DNA of 64,000 bases. Source: Macrotrachela quadricornifera (taxonomy: Eukaryota > Rotifera > Eurotatoria > Philodinida > Philodinidae). This document shows, in pieces, positions 34,574 to 45,885 of the stretch (position 1 is the first letter of the stretch; every line of letters begins with the position of its first letter). The translations under genes were made by a program, and so were the position numbers. The notes under the pieces are model-generated. The model was not told the DNA's origin, did not search any database, and saw only the letters and a list, made by a program, of their open reading frames with translations. The stretch is taken from assembly GCA_022393335.1 (NCBI GenBank), contig JAJEKB010021001.1, positions 420,458 through 484,457 of the forward strand. Direction: 5' to 3'.

Positions 34574-35794
34574 TCGTGATTCACAACTATTTTTGTACCT
34601 ATGTATTAATAAAATGTAGAAAGATAACGCACTTTATCTCATGAAGTCTTATCGTAAAATTATACAAATCATTTTTATATCTGACATGTATTTTGTATCA
34701 GAGCCCGAATCAAACCGACTTCACGTGATTTGAGTTCGGTTTGGTCCGATCCAATCCAGATCTACAAGAAAAGCTTCTAAATTCCATCGCATTTGTGTGC
34801 CACAAGTGTGTCATAAAATAACTTGACCAATGTATAAATAGTAATTCTGATCAGCTGATGTTTGATCTGATGATATTAGTTTATGATGTTTATGAGAATT
34901 TATGTGAGTAGTACTTGAGTAACATAACGCGATAAGTTGTGAAGCAAGGTATTATTGCAAGCTCCTGGTTAGCACGTCAGTTTTTAGTCGACAAGAACAC
35001 ATCGATTCTCTTTCAACATATCACTGGAACTAGTTCACTTTGATTTAGTATAAATTTACAATTTGTATTATCATTCTTTGATAGTAACTAATAGATTATG
35101 AGGTGTAGTTTGAAGACGAGCTTATGACACATTCTGAAGATAAAATTTCAATCACTGAATGAGACATTGAAGAATTAGTGGATGCCATTCTGATAATAAG
35201 TTAAAATGACTAGTTTATGACAACAGGAATATAAAAAAATCCCTTATCCGTCCGTCCAGTTCAACATGAAACAATGGAATAAATAAAAGAAATAAATTAA
35301 AAATTCCACTGCATATAAGTAATCAATCATCATGAATATATTGTTTGTAATTATTAAGAAGAGAGGACAAAACAATGTATAGAAATTAATTAACTATGTA
35401 GAATAATCGATCAAAGATTGCTCAATCAATAATAGGTTGGTTCGTTTTCGGGCTTTGATATTTATTCACGTTTCTGATCGGATCGCAAGCAAAACAAGTT
35501 ATTTCACCATTCAAAAGCGTGCAAATAAAGAATGAACGCACTTTCTGTTGAATTGTCCTGCGAGATATTCTGCTGTGTTCGTCCATTCTTGGCGGTTCTG
35601 AAGCTGCGTCTTGTCTGTCGATCCTCAGATGAACTGCCCATATCGGCAGTTCAGCACCGGTGACTCTTCTACAACTACAAACTTTCTTTGTTGCACCGAT
35701 GGTAGCGCCCAGAACATCTTTATTTCATTTTACTGCCGATTCCTCTCGTCACCTCGTCTATCTCTGACGAAAACACGCTCTATGTCTGTTTCAG
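34574..35794. other. Intergenic, partly GC-richer
   Basis: 34574-35500 is AT-rich without genes; a palindrome-like stretch (GAACTC/GAGTTC with GGTTTGGTCC) near 34700-34760 may be the end of a decayed element. From about 35530 the composition becomes visibly less AT-rich, running into the fragment at 35795. No intact frame of known type lies in that part. Confidence 0.4.
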
Positions 35795-36104
35795 AGCCAT
35801 GGCTCCCATTGCGGAACCAGTGTTCGAGCTTGACTGCAGATCTAATTTTTCAAAGCCAAATGTCTGGCATCATGTCGGTCCGCCGAACTGTTTCGACGGA
35901 GATCTTTGCGACTTGACAGTATGGAGCAAGAGTCTCGATGCCGAGAAGTTGAGAACAACGTTTGACAAACTTTCGATTACGAAGTTTAAGCAAATCTGCC
36001 ATGAACTGTCACCTTCACCTTCATCTCTAGAACCTTTAGCTTGTTTACAAACAATTAAAAACTTTTTTCCAGTGAAATTAGAAGATTCGAATTGGGGCTG
36101 CTGA
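35795..36104 (+). CDS. Fragment resembling a concanavalin/LamG-type lectin domain end
   Basis: A frame of about 100 codons is preceded by a good acceptor (CTATGTCTGTTTCAG ending at about 35793). It contains FDGDLCDLTVWSKSLDAEKL, which matches the closing strands of a LamG/concanavalin A-like fold (typical wording: F-x-G-x-[IL]-x-[ED]-[VL]-x-[IV]-W-x-[RK]-x-L-x-x-E). A Ser/Pro-rich tail follows, ending at TGA. The upstream part of such a protein is missing; 35540-35795 may be exon or intron remnants in other frames. Codon use is more GC-rich than in neighbouring genes. Probably the last exon of a damaged gene or an insertion from elsewhere. Confidence 0.3.
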
Positions 36105-37731
36105 TGAATAAAGAAAAAAGAAGTTTTGAAGATGACTGAAGTAGAGTTTGATTTTTGAAAAAAAGCTACCGTCGAGCAGAAAAGTTTGATTCACTGTATT
36201 TTCATTCACTATCGATTGCATAAATGACACAAAATCCGTACGTTAATGAATGCACTGTCAAAATGTATTTAAACGTTTCTGAAACGAGCTAGACAACTAA
36301 TAAATCGATTTCCTCTCTCCAAATAACAACATAATTTTCTTTTGCAATTGGTTAGTGAAGTTTCTCATTTGACAGTTAGTAAAACATGTTCCACCTCCGA
36401 TTCTACCTCATGATTTTGCGAAATGCACGAATTAAGAAAAACCACCCTATTATTCGAAAGATTAGAAGTAGTACATTTTAATGTTACAGCTTTGGATCAG
36501 ATCGTCCAGATTTTTTTCCAGAGCAAAAAACAGTTTTCAAAAAAGAGCTCAGTTTTATCTCATCGCTGTTTAGCTATAATCTAGTCAAATTTACACGATC
36601 GGTCATTAAAACGGAGGGGAAATGATGGGACCATTTTTGAATGACAGAAATGTTTAGTTCAACAAAAATCAGAATAGTGGGAAATCCAGTTTAAGAGCAA
36701 CAATTCAATTGGTGCGAAAAACCTGTTTTCTAGTGAACAATGTCTTGCTGTTGTTCAGGGGAACTAGTTATTGTCGTCACAAGAGATATATGAGTTCGAA
36801 ATGTCTCCGGTATTATACTGGAGGCGAAGTAAGCTGGTTATATCGCACAGTAACAATGGTTTTGCCGGCAAAGGCGATCATGCCGCCGATCATTCTTCGA
36901 AAACGTAGATATTTAGACATAAAGTAACATATTGCTGAAACTAAAAAGCAGAATTAATAGTTGTTTGCGATTATGTAATTGTTGCTATTTTGCAAAGCGA
37001 ATATAAAATTTTGGCTTTAGTTTATATCTCGTTCGAGAATAGCTTCAACTAATTTTATCGCTTTTGGAAAATAGTCGACAAATCTCAAATGTATATTTAT
37101 TTTTCGATCTTTTAATTGGGAAACATGCCAAGAAATTTTCAATTATTTTCAGGAAAGAGAAAGTGTTACACCTTCGACACTTTTTCCTGATTGGACGACT
37201 ACTAAGGTTTTTGTAATAACTATCAAAAGATTGAAATATCAAGGGAGACAATAGATTCCCCTCTCCAATGCAGCGCTTCCCCTATGCTTGAGGAGATTGA
37301 ATTTATTCTGTGTGTCTGAAAGAATCTTTAACAACATGATAAATATCGAATAGTAGTTCATACCTACAGTTATGTCGCACAACATCATAAGGAACGAGTG
37401 AATGTGTTTCGTGATTTCTTTTTATTTTTCACTTAAAGAAAGGAACTAGAAACATGGATGCGTTTACGCATAAAAATGTACATATAATCACATTAAAAAA
37501 ATGTTGTCGAGATAAACAAGTTTGAAAGCATTTTCTCAGATCAATTCACATTTTTCATAGAGAACAGTTATTACTTTTTTTTTACACGTTAGAATGTGCA
37601 GTTTTTATGTGAAAAGCGTTAATTTTTGGTTAATAAAACAGAATAATTTTCACGCAAAAATGTTTATATCTATTTTTTCTTACAGAAGAATAAAACAACA
37701 TATCTTTCTCAAGTTATAAATTGTCTTCGTC
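36105..37731. other. Intergenic, nothing recognised
   Basis: AT-rich DNA upstream of the F-box gene. Short frames at 36709-36927 (plus) and 37045-37251 (minus) show no domain. Confidence 0.45.
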
Positions 37732-39453
37732 ATGAGTAATGTACAAATCGTGATGACATTTGAATACTTACCCAATGAAATCGTACTTGAATGTTTCGAA
37801 TATCTCACTCATTTGGATATTTTCTATTCATTCGATCAATTAAATTATCGTTTTAATAAACTTATTCGAAACATATTCTTGCATGTTAATTTTCAACATG
37901 TTCCAAGATCGATATTCGATAAATTTTGTATCAAAATATTATCGAATGAAGAAATGAAAAAACAAATTTATTCAATACATCTATCAAATAAAAATACATG
38001 TTATCCAATTCGATCATTTCTTTCAGCTTTTTCACTTACTATATTCGTTCATCTTCGATCATTAACCTTAACTAAACTTACAGAATCCAACATATCAAAC
38101 TTGAAAATGATCTTACCATTCATGTTTCAGTTATCTTGTTTTCGATTAATTGGTTATATAGATAGACAACATGAATTATTATCCGCATTAACAATATCTC
38201 CATTACAAACATTAATGATTCCAATATTACCTTCAAACTTAAATCTTTTCCATTCAATTATTAATTTAACAATTTTTGAATGTAGTTTCGACAAATTGTT
38301 TCAAATATTTAATAATGCATCTAGATTAATATATCTTAACATAGAAAATCTGATTAATAGTACGGATAATTTAACGAATAAAGATATCTATCTTCCTAAT
38401 CTCAAATACTTGATTATGATGCACATTTGGATTGACTTTGATAAACTTGAAATGATATTAAAACAGACACCAAACTTAATAAATTTAACACTATCTGCTT
38501 GTAATGTTATAACGATGATTGATGCTAATCGATGGAAATATTTAATTACTTCTTCATTATCACATTTAAAAATTTTTAAATTCAAGTTTGAAAATTCTCT
38601 TGAAAGTCAAAACAATGACATGAAAGAAAAGTTTCAAGAATTTCAAGATGATTTTTGGCAAAATCAACATCAATGGTATATTGAATATTCTATATCAAAA
38701 GATTTAGTATTGATTTATACAATACCTTATATATTTGATTCATACGAATTAACATCAGATGCCAAGAGATATTGCAATGAATTGATGAACAATGTTAACA
38801 TGCTCGATTGTGTTAAAAGTTTGACAGTTGATTTTGATGGAGTAGCAGAAAACTGTTACTTTTATTTTTCTCAAGTTACATCATTGGAATTAAGACAATC
38901 ACGATCATCCCCAGTGGACCATTCGTTAAAGATACAACATGTGAAATATTTGAAAACGATCGTTAATTTATCTAATATCACCCATTTAACTATTTCACGA
39001 CCTTTTAAGTTCCAAAAATCAGCTGTATTAATCGAAATTTTAAAAAATGCTCCTCATATTTCATCACTAAATATTGATCCAGATGATTTAGTATTATTAT
39101 TCAACAATCATAGTTTATGTCATTATTTGAATAAAATGATTAAAACATTAAATATAAGAATTAATCGAAAAAACTCATTAAATAATTCATATAGAGTGAA
39201 GCAATTTTGTGAAGTATTTTCAAATATTAAACAACTGACATGCACAATTAATGAACGAGATTCTTTAATGTTTTTATTGGAACATTTACCAGAATTGTCA
39301 TTTATAGACGTTTATTCGCGACCATGGTTTTTTCGGAACTATATAGCTTGGCTTGAATTTGAACTACAAAAATCAGACATAAAGATTATTACTGAATTTT
39401 CTGATAACAGTTATACAAACTTGTCAATTTGGATCATTAGAAATTTGCATTAA
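37732..39453 (+). CDS. F-box protein, 573 aa, intronless
   Basis: The N-terminal F-box spans residues about 12-55 (YLPNEIVLECFEYLTHLDIFYSF...RFNKLIRN) and would bind Skp1 in an SCF ubiquitin ligase. The remaining 500 residues are irregular leucine-rich segments (for example LRSLTLTKLT, LPNLKYLIMM, LINLTLSACNV, ITHLTISRPF, FSNIKQLTC) that should fold as a degenerate LRR solenoid for substrate binding. The single exon is uninterrupted. ATG 37732 is followed by a second ATG seven codons on, and either could be used. An AATAAA lies about 50 bases after the stop. The three-exon relative at 43442-45281 shares the architecture but little sequence. Substrate unknown. Confidence 0.88.
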   Translation: MSNVQIVMTFEYLPNEIVLECFEYLTHLDIFYSFDQLNYRFNKLIRNIFLHVNFQHVPRSIFDKFCIKILSNEEMKKQIYSIHLSNKNTCYPIRSFLSAFSLTIFVHLRSLTLTKLTESNISNLKMILPFMFQLSCFRLIGYIDRQHELLSALTISPLQTLMIPILPSNLNLFHSIINLTIFECSFDKLFQIFNNASRLIYLNIENLINSTDNLTNKDIYLPNLKYLIMMHIWIDFDKLEMILKQTPNLINLTLSACNVITMIDANRWKYLITSSLSHLKIFKFKFENSLESQNNDMKEKFQEFQDDFWQNQHQWYIEYSISKDLVLIYTIPYIFDSYELTSDAKRYCNELMNNVNMLDCVKSLTVDFDGVAENCYFYFSQVTSLELRQSRSSPVDHSLKIQHVKYLKTIVNLSNITHLTISRPFKFQKSAVLIEILKNAPHISSLNIDPDDLVLLFNNHSLCHYLNKMIKTLNIRINRKNSLNNSYRVKQFCEVFSNIKQLTCTINERDSLMFLLEHLPELSFIDVYSRPWFFRNYIAWLEFELQKSDIKIITEFSDNSYTNLSIWIIRNLH

Positions 39454-39745
39454 TCATACCGTTCATTGTAAAGTAAAAGATAATCTTTTTCTTTTTTTTT
39501 TAAATAAAATACATGTCTGCGTTGACTCTACCAATCTATGTATTAGAGATCATTTTATCTTCATCCACCACTTAACGCCACATCTTTTATTTTTCTAGAA
39601 ACTATGTAGCAACAAGTGTCATCTTTTTCATAATAGCAAGACAAGAATATCACTTAATCCATTGAAAATAAAATTATTCAAGTTACATTACGTATCCTAT
39701 TCTCTCTTTTCAAATAAAATAAAAAAAGATATCTTTATCAAGCTA

Positions 39746-40262
39746 AGAGACGGTCACTGCTCATTCAAGCATTCGCATCACACAAAAAGTTTTGACCTCT
39801 CTCCCTTTTTTATTATTACAAATAAAAGAGCATATTGACACATCTGTAAGTCCAAAACTTTAGCCTTTGTTGACTGATTCTTGAATAGATACGAAGGAAA
39901 CTCGAAAATTTCTCGAGAAAACTCAAAACTGCTTTCTTTGGTTTTTTCGTTCTCAGTAAATGATCATTTTTTAAAAAAACCTACTGATTTCAATCGAATA
40001 ATATCAAAAGATAGAGCATGTTTTAAAAAAAATAACCATTTACTGAGAACAAAAAAAAAATCAAAGATAGCATTTTTGAGTTTTCTCGAGAAATTTTCAA
40101 GTTTCTTTCGTATCTGTTCAAGAATCAGTCAACAGAGGCTAAAATTTTGGACTTCAAGTTTTTCAAGATGCTCTTCTATTTGAAATAATAAAAAAAGGAG
40201 AGGGAGGAAAGGTCAAAACTTTTGTGTGACGCGAATGCCTGAGTGAGTCATGAACCGTCTCT
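39746..40262. mobile_element. Palindromic MITE with TA target duplication
   Basis: Ends AGAGACGGT and ACCGTCTCT are flanked by TA (39744-39745 and 40263-40264). The arms are complementary over most of their length, including GCATTCGC, TCACACAAAA, GTTTTGACCT, TCTCGAGAAA and GTTCTCAGTAAATG with their complements, meeting around 39985-40020. A TA duplication points to Tc1/mariner-type mobilisation. It lies 290 bases downstream of the F-box gene. The frame at 39881-40183 is a by-product of the palindrome. Confidence 0.8.
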
Positions 40263-40264
40263 TA

Positions 40265-41202
40265 AATAACGATCGATTGGAGAGAAATAAAGATCACATA
40301 CTCGATTGTTAACTCCGTAAAGCGAAACATGATAATAAAGACTATCCACTCGTCATGTCAATGATACAGATGAAGTGATAGTACCTGTATCAGTTGAACT
40401 TTGATACGAACGACAGACAAAGAACCATGTAATATCACTAACAAATATATGATAAAGTGCATTTATATTACATTTATTATAACATGATATTAATATTGAT
40501 AAATCTGTATAAGTTCAATACGATTTGGTGGAATAAAATCAGTTTGATTATCTCGTAATTTCGTAAGCGATGAAAGCATTTGATTGTCTCATATTAAAAT
40601 TCTTTAAACTTGTGTTGAGAAGTGGAAAGTTATGTGCATTTAAACATAGCTTAGGAAATATAATTGTCACCTGATACTTTTTTTCTCGCAAATTTATTTT
40701 TCACATTTCGTTATTAACGATATGACACCCGGAAATACAATATAAACTATGGTGGCGTACGCACTTTCTACTCTGTGCTACAAAAGTAAAAAATTTGCGA
40801 TAATTACCTTTCTATATATTTAAAGACTAATTTTCCCTGATGAAAAGTGATGATTGAAAAAGGAACGGAGATAGCGTGATAAAAATGGAGAAAAGTTTGT
40901 TCAGAAATTAGGATTCATTCGAAGATAGTACTAGCCAGTAGAATCCAATATGCAGTATTTATGAGACTGTTATGTTAGTGAATGTGATTATTACATAGTT
41001 TTGTAAAATAATATACAGTTGTTCAGAAATCACGAAAGTTAGGATCGGAAATATATTTATCATCTCGCTATCCCATTATTAAATTAGCATATCAAGTGTT
41101 TTTTATAAAAACTTCGAATACGATTTAAGAAAATTGTCTACACTAATTAAATAAGCCATCAGATGTCAAAAGACAATTTAAACAGGCAAAGAAAGTGTAT
41201 GA
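40265..41202. other. Intergenic, nothing recognised
   Basis: AT-rich flank containing the 3' UTR of the minus-strand gene ending at 41203. No other structure seen. Confidence 0.45.
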
Positions 41203-43104
41203 TTAAATGAGTTTGTATGAATTGAGAATTATACTGCCAACATGTGAAGTTGTTGAGACATACGAATGATTTCGATTTTCAAATAACTGTTTCACAAATG
41301 ATAGTGGATTAGACCTAAATGTAGCTTCGTTAATTTGTAAATGATGACGATGTTTTACATTAGCTACAAATCCATCGATAGCAATCCAACCATTTTCAAA
41401 TGCTTCTTCTTCTACTGATGTTCGAGGTTTTGGACATAAACCTAAAAATTGACAATAAGCTGTTTGCTCGTTAACAGTTTCAAAATAAAGTGTGCCAATA
41501 AAGACAAATAATTGAACCAACCAGTTTAACGGTAAAGTAAAAGCAACAGCACGGTTAAGAGACTCGACTGTCGGAGGGATTGTTAGGGACGGCGTGTTAA
41601 CAAAAATTGATTGAATACGTTTAGTACGAGACAGCAACAGAGGTACGAACGGGCTAATAAAAATAATATGTTGATTTCGATAAACCAGTATCCATCGTGG
41701 AGGACGTAGAAATGGATTTAATGATTCACCATTAGTCTGAATTACTCGTTGAAATTCGGTCGAAACCCATAAATTTCGTCGCCAACCATTCGGTTGACAA
41801 TCATTATAAAATGTGGTATGTCTAAAAGCATATGCCAAAGGTTGAAATACAACAGGATATTCTGATAAGTTCATTTCAGCATCTATCTCACACAATTCCT
41901 TTATTTCATCATGCAGTATAGGCTGACATGGTTCGACAAGTGAAAGACGAACCTCTTGTTGTTCTTCGTCAAATTCTTGTTCTAATTCTCTTTGTTGCTC
42001 TTCTCCTAATAATTGAGATAAGCGTTGTTTTGTTCCACCATAATCACACAATCGATTAAGTACAGCATCATGTATTTCTTTCGATAAAATATTAATGTGC
42101 CGTTGAGATCGAAATGAATAAATATTGAATACTGTTTCTAATATTTTAGTGGCACCATACAAATCTCTTAGCGCTATTACCTCAGATTCAAGACATTCAC
42201 TAGCTATTTTTTCTAGCATCACATCTGTGAATAATTGCTGTTGATTTTTCCATTCAATGCATTTCAATGCATTCAATTTTCGTTGAAAACTTAAACTTTG
42301 CAAAGCCCAATGATGTAATCCATCCCAGATTGATTGAACAGTATTTTCATATACCCAACGAAGGATGTCAACTACGGTAGTTCGATCATTAATAGCAATT
42401 TGTTGATGAACTTCATATGAACTCCAAAATGTTAATGAATGACCATTACCTAATTTTCTCATTCTCATACGTGCTTGAACAAAACGATCTTTTGTTAAAC
42501 CATTTCCTAATGTCACTGCAGCTCGAAAACCTTTTGGAAATTTAAAATCAGCTCCTCGAGTATGAATTTCATCGAGATAAAACACACAATGGTCTAATCG
42601 TTCACTTGCAGGAGAAGTTTCAAATCGATGATGATGATATTGACGATCACAAACAAAGATCGAATCGGAATCAAAATAAATCGCATAATCAATGACATTC
42701 TTATCCGATAGATTCAACCATTTAATAGCAATATCTCGATTAGTTCCATCGATAAATAATGCTCCAACATCCAAAATGACATTAGTCTTATCCTTATAAT
42801 TTATAATTTTATTTAAAATTTCATTCGAAGAGGCATTAATTGGCAAATATTGATAACTTTCATTTGTAGAGTGTAATAAATTGTTAACAACAATTGCATC
42901 AGTTTTCTGAAGTTCAGGTAAATTACATTGACGAATATGAATTGGAAGTAATAATTGTGTATCACTAGTTCCACTAAATCCAGTGACAACTTTTGGTCTT
43001 TTAGAAGAAGATAAATCCCAAGCAGATGCAACTAATTTATGAGGAAATTGTTTTGCTTCTCGAGGATATACAAAATTATTAAGAAAATAATTCACGACTA
43101 ACAT
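41203..43104 (-). CDS. C-terminal part of a DUF3638/DUF3645-type giant protein (truncated copy)
   Basis: Six hundred thirty-three open codons match the C-terminal third of a very large (about 3000 aa) eukaryotic family annotated with DUF6606, DUF3638 and DUF3645 and often called ubiquitinyl-hydrolase-like. Recognisable landmarks are FPHKLVASAWDL and TGFSGTSDT at residues 20-50, the helicase-like segment YLDEIHTRGADFKFP (about 177-191), then VTLGNGLTKDRFVQARMRMRKLGNGHS (196-222, in which the QxRMRxLGxGHS block is diagnostic). After that come the family's poorly conserved helical tail and a FLxPPRW block near 470. Similarity continues a few codons upstream of the ATG (ILRYN) and stops at a hairpin (43126-43215). 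The whole N-terminal two thirds is absent; the next gene upstream is an F-box gene. It is therefore probably a partial duplicate. The frame itself is undamaged. Confidence 0.7.
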   Translation of the reverse strand: MLVVNYFLNNFVYPREAKQFPHKLVASAWDLSSSKRPKVVTGFSGTSDTQLLLPIHIRQCNLPELQKTDAIVVNNLLHSTNESYQYLPINASSNEILNKIINYKDKTNVILDVGALFIDGTNRDIAIKWLNLSDKNVIDYAIYFDSDSIFVCDRQYHHHRFETSPASERLDHCVFYLDEIHTRGADFKFPKGFRAAVTLGNGLTKDRFVQARMRMRKLGNGHSLTFWSSYEVHQQIAINDRTTVVDILRWVYENTVQSIWDGLHHWALQSLSFQRKLNALKCIEWKNQQQLFTDVMLEKIASECLESEVIALRDLYGATKILETVFNIYSFRSQRHINILSKEIHDAVLNRLCDYGGTKQRLSQLLGEEQQRELEQEFDEEQQEVRLSLVEPCQPILHDEIKELCEIDAEMNLSEYPVVFQPLAYAFRHTTFYNDCQPNGWRRNLWVSTEFQRVIQTNGESLNPFLRPPRWILVYRNQHIIFISPFVPLLLSRTKRIQSIFVNTPSLTIPPTVESLNRAVAFTLPLNWLVQLFVFIGTLYFETVNEQTAYCQFLGLCPKPRTSVEEEAFENGWIAIDGFVANVKHRHHLQINEATFRSNPLSFVKQLFENRNHSYVSTTSHVGSIILNSYKLI

Positions 43105-43125
43105 ATTGTATCGTAGAATAGGAAA

Positions 43126-43215
43126 GCAAGGGGGAAAAACTCATTCCCAGCTATTCGAATGGCTGCGAATGGATAGAAATGGATGAGAATGTCCGAATGG
43201 CTTTTCCCCCCTTGC
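43126..43215. repeat. Small inverted-repeat element (90 bp)
   Basis: GCAAGGGGGAAAA at 43126 and its complement TTTTCCCCCCTTGC at 43202-43215 enclose a core with repeated CGAATGG motifs. It sits exactly where similarity of the truncated DUF3638-type gene ends, so it marks or caused the breakpoint. No target duplication is evident. Confidence 0.65.
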
Positions 43216-43441
43216 GTAATCTTGTTAATAATCTGAACCATCTTAAGCAGTTGAAACTTCCTATATATTTGCATTTGACTTATATAACTCATATCATTTT
43301 CTTTTTTTAGTTTATCGCGAAAGTATGCAACGACAACAAAACAACAAAGAGAATTAATTTCTCTTAATAAAATATATTCGAACTTTATGTGCTTTTTCAT
43401 TCTTTCAGTAGCTTTTGTTATCCAATTATAAGAAAAAAAAT

Positions 43442-45281
43442 TTACAATAAAGGAAAATAATCGTAGTAGTCTTTCGAACCAACAATTGTTCTATCAATAA
43501 TTAATCGTTGCACATTTGCACAATTGCGTCGTGTAGTTTCTCGTATAAAATCTTTCGTAATCATTCTTAATTTTTCATAATCAAGCTTTAATCCAGTCAG
43601 ACATGGCAAACGTATTTTAGTTTCATTTAGAAATTCTTCGACGTAATATAAACTTACTCTTGAAATATCAAGAAAAGTTAGATGTGGATACTCAACTATT
43701 TTATATGACTGAATAATATCATCAGATGCTACTTTGGTATCACATAACGATGGTATCGAATTGATGACATTGAGTCTTCGAAGTTTTGGAAAATTTTGAC
43801 TTATTCGTTGAAAAAAATCATGTTCAAATGCAATTTCATCATATATAAGTAATTCAATAACATTCTTGAATAAAATATTTGGAAATATATTACCAACATA
43901 TGTAAGATTATCAAACTGAAAAGGAAGTGTGAAAATATGGTTTATACCCGTATTATTAATATATTGAACAAAATTTGATATTTCTTGATATTTTATGTTT
44001 TTTATATAATTTTCTTTAATATCATTCTTAGATAAATAATCAACTAAATCAGTTTTCTTATTCCTTGTGCCAAGATAAAAATTGAAGGAATGAAGTTGTG
44101 ACATATGCATTAAAAACTGATTTATGAGATAAATTGGATCCATGAAATTAGTTTCAAAGACGACACGTAAATATAAAGTTAGCTTTTCCAAGTTTATCAT
44201 ACGACGAAGATGAAATAAAATGTTATTCTCATATTGTTGAATTTCATGATAATATATTAATGAAAAACACTTCAGATTAGGTAAATCATCCTACAAAATA
44301 TAAGAAAATTTTATTGAGAAATTTATTTCATTCAGATTAAAGTAAAACTATTTATTGAAACTTTTATCTGCAAAATATTTCTCCTTTGACTTGAGATTCA
44401 TGCATTTCTTAAAAAATTTGATTTATTCGTTTGGAAAAATATTTACTGAGTTATGTACAACTGACGAATCGATCTCCATGGAATAAATTTGAGCAATCAA
44501 AGTATGCAACTCTTTGAGTCGACCATCAAGTAAATAAAGAAGATCAGTGAAAGTTTGCACATTAATACGCAGATAAGTAAGAGTTGACGAAGAAAAGATA
44601 TTTGATGATAAATAACGAAGTGATAAGCCTGCATACGTCAAACCTATAAACGAAGTTAGACTCAGATGCTTTAACTTTTCACCGTCAGCCAAAATTTGCG
44701 CATATACTGTTTTTGTAACAGCTTTTGATGATCTTAGCACTGTCGTTTCATAGTTGTAGATTAAATCAAGTTTTGTAATTTGTTGTTTTAAAATATGCCG
44801 AAACGGTAAATTATCTAAATAAAACAATAATCATGAAATATTACATAATCTGTATGTTCATATTGTAATTATTTGACTAAGAGAATTACAGAATACAATT
44901 ATACTCACCTATATAACAAGTTAATGTCTGATCGTTTTGACGATGCACAATTCTCAATTCAGTTAAATTCGGATAATCAGTGGCAAAGAAAAGGCGTTCC
45001 ATATATTTTGGCTCAAGAATGAGACACTTGACATGGAAAGAAATTTGAGGTAATATGTAATCACAGAATCGATCAAGTATTGGACGAATTATTGAAATAT
45101 TTTGCGTCATTGATGCAATATTAAGTACATTAGAAAATGACTCATGTTGTATTATATTTTCCAGTCGTTTGCTATTAATGCCAAGTAAAGAATAAAGAAC
45201 GTTAGCATTACCAAGTTTCTTGAAAATATTCAATAATATTTCATCTGGTAAATCAAGAAGATGAATATGAGACACCTCCAT
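43442..45281 (-). CDS. F-box protein, 529 aa, 3 exons
   Basis: Exons 45281-44909, 44814-44447 and 44290-43442 (donors GTGAGTAT and GTAAATAT, acceptors TTTATTTAG and ATTTTGTAG) sum to 530 codons with intact frame and continuity at both joins (CYI-DNLPF; HNS-DDLPNLKC). The F-box (LLDLPDEILLNIFKKLGNANVLYSLLGIN) lies at residues about 6-45. The rest is leucine-rich segments forming a likely LRR-like solenoid. The same frame is open to an ATG at 45389; the 45281 start is preferred because the F-box lies about 8 residues from it, as in the relative at 37732. Predicted role: substrate receptor for an SCF ubiquitin ligase; substrate unknown. Confidence 0.85.
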
Positions 45282-45485
45282 ACTCGTTAATGTTTGTCTT
45301 TGAACTTCTACCAATTTATATAAAAATAAATGTTCTTTATACATGTTTGTGACCTCTGATAATAATGTCGAATGAAATGAATGCCTCATTAGAAGAAAAA
45401 CTATATCGATTTATCATCCAATGAAATCATCGATACGTATTGTTTTCTTTTATTTCACACACTTTCTCTCATATATATGTTGTAG

Positions 45486-45885
45486 NNNNNNNNNNNNNNN
45501 NNNNNNNNNNNNNNNNNNNNNNNNNNNNNNNNNNNNNNNNNNNNNNNNNNNNNNNNNNNNNNNNNNNNNNNNNNNNNNNNNNNNNNNNNNNNNNNNNNNN
45601 NNNNNNNNNNNNNNNNNNNNNNNNNNNNNNNNNNNNNNNNNNNNNNNNNNNNNNNNNNNNNNNNNNNNNNNNNNNNNNNNNNNNNNNNNNNNNNNNNNNN
45701 NNNNNNNNNNNNNNNNNNNNNNNNNNNNNNNNNNNNNNNNNNNNNNNNNNNNNNNNNNNNNNNNNNNNNNNNNNNNNNNNNNNNNNNNNNNNNNNNNNNN
45801 NNNNNNNNNNNNNNNNNNNNNNNNNNNNNNNNNNNNNNNNNNNNNNNNNNNNNNNNNNNNNNNNNNNNNNNNNNNNNNNNNNNNN
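45486..45885. other. Assembly gap (400 N)
   Basis: Exactly 400 undetermined bases; any frame crossing it is an artefact. True gap length is unknown. Confidence 1.
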
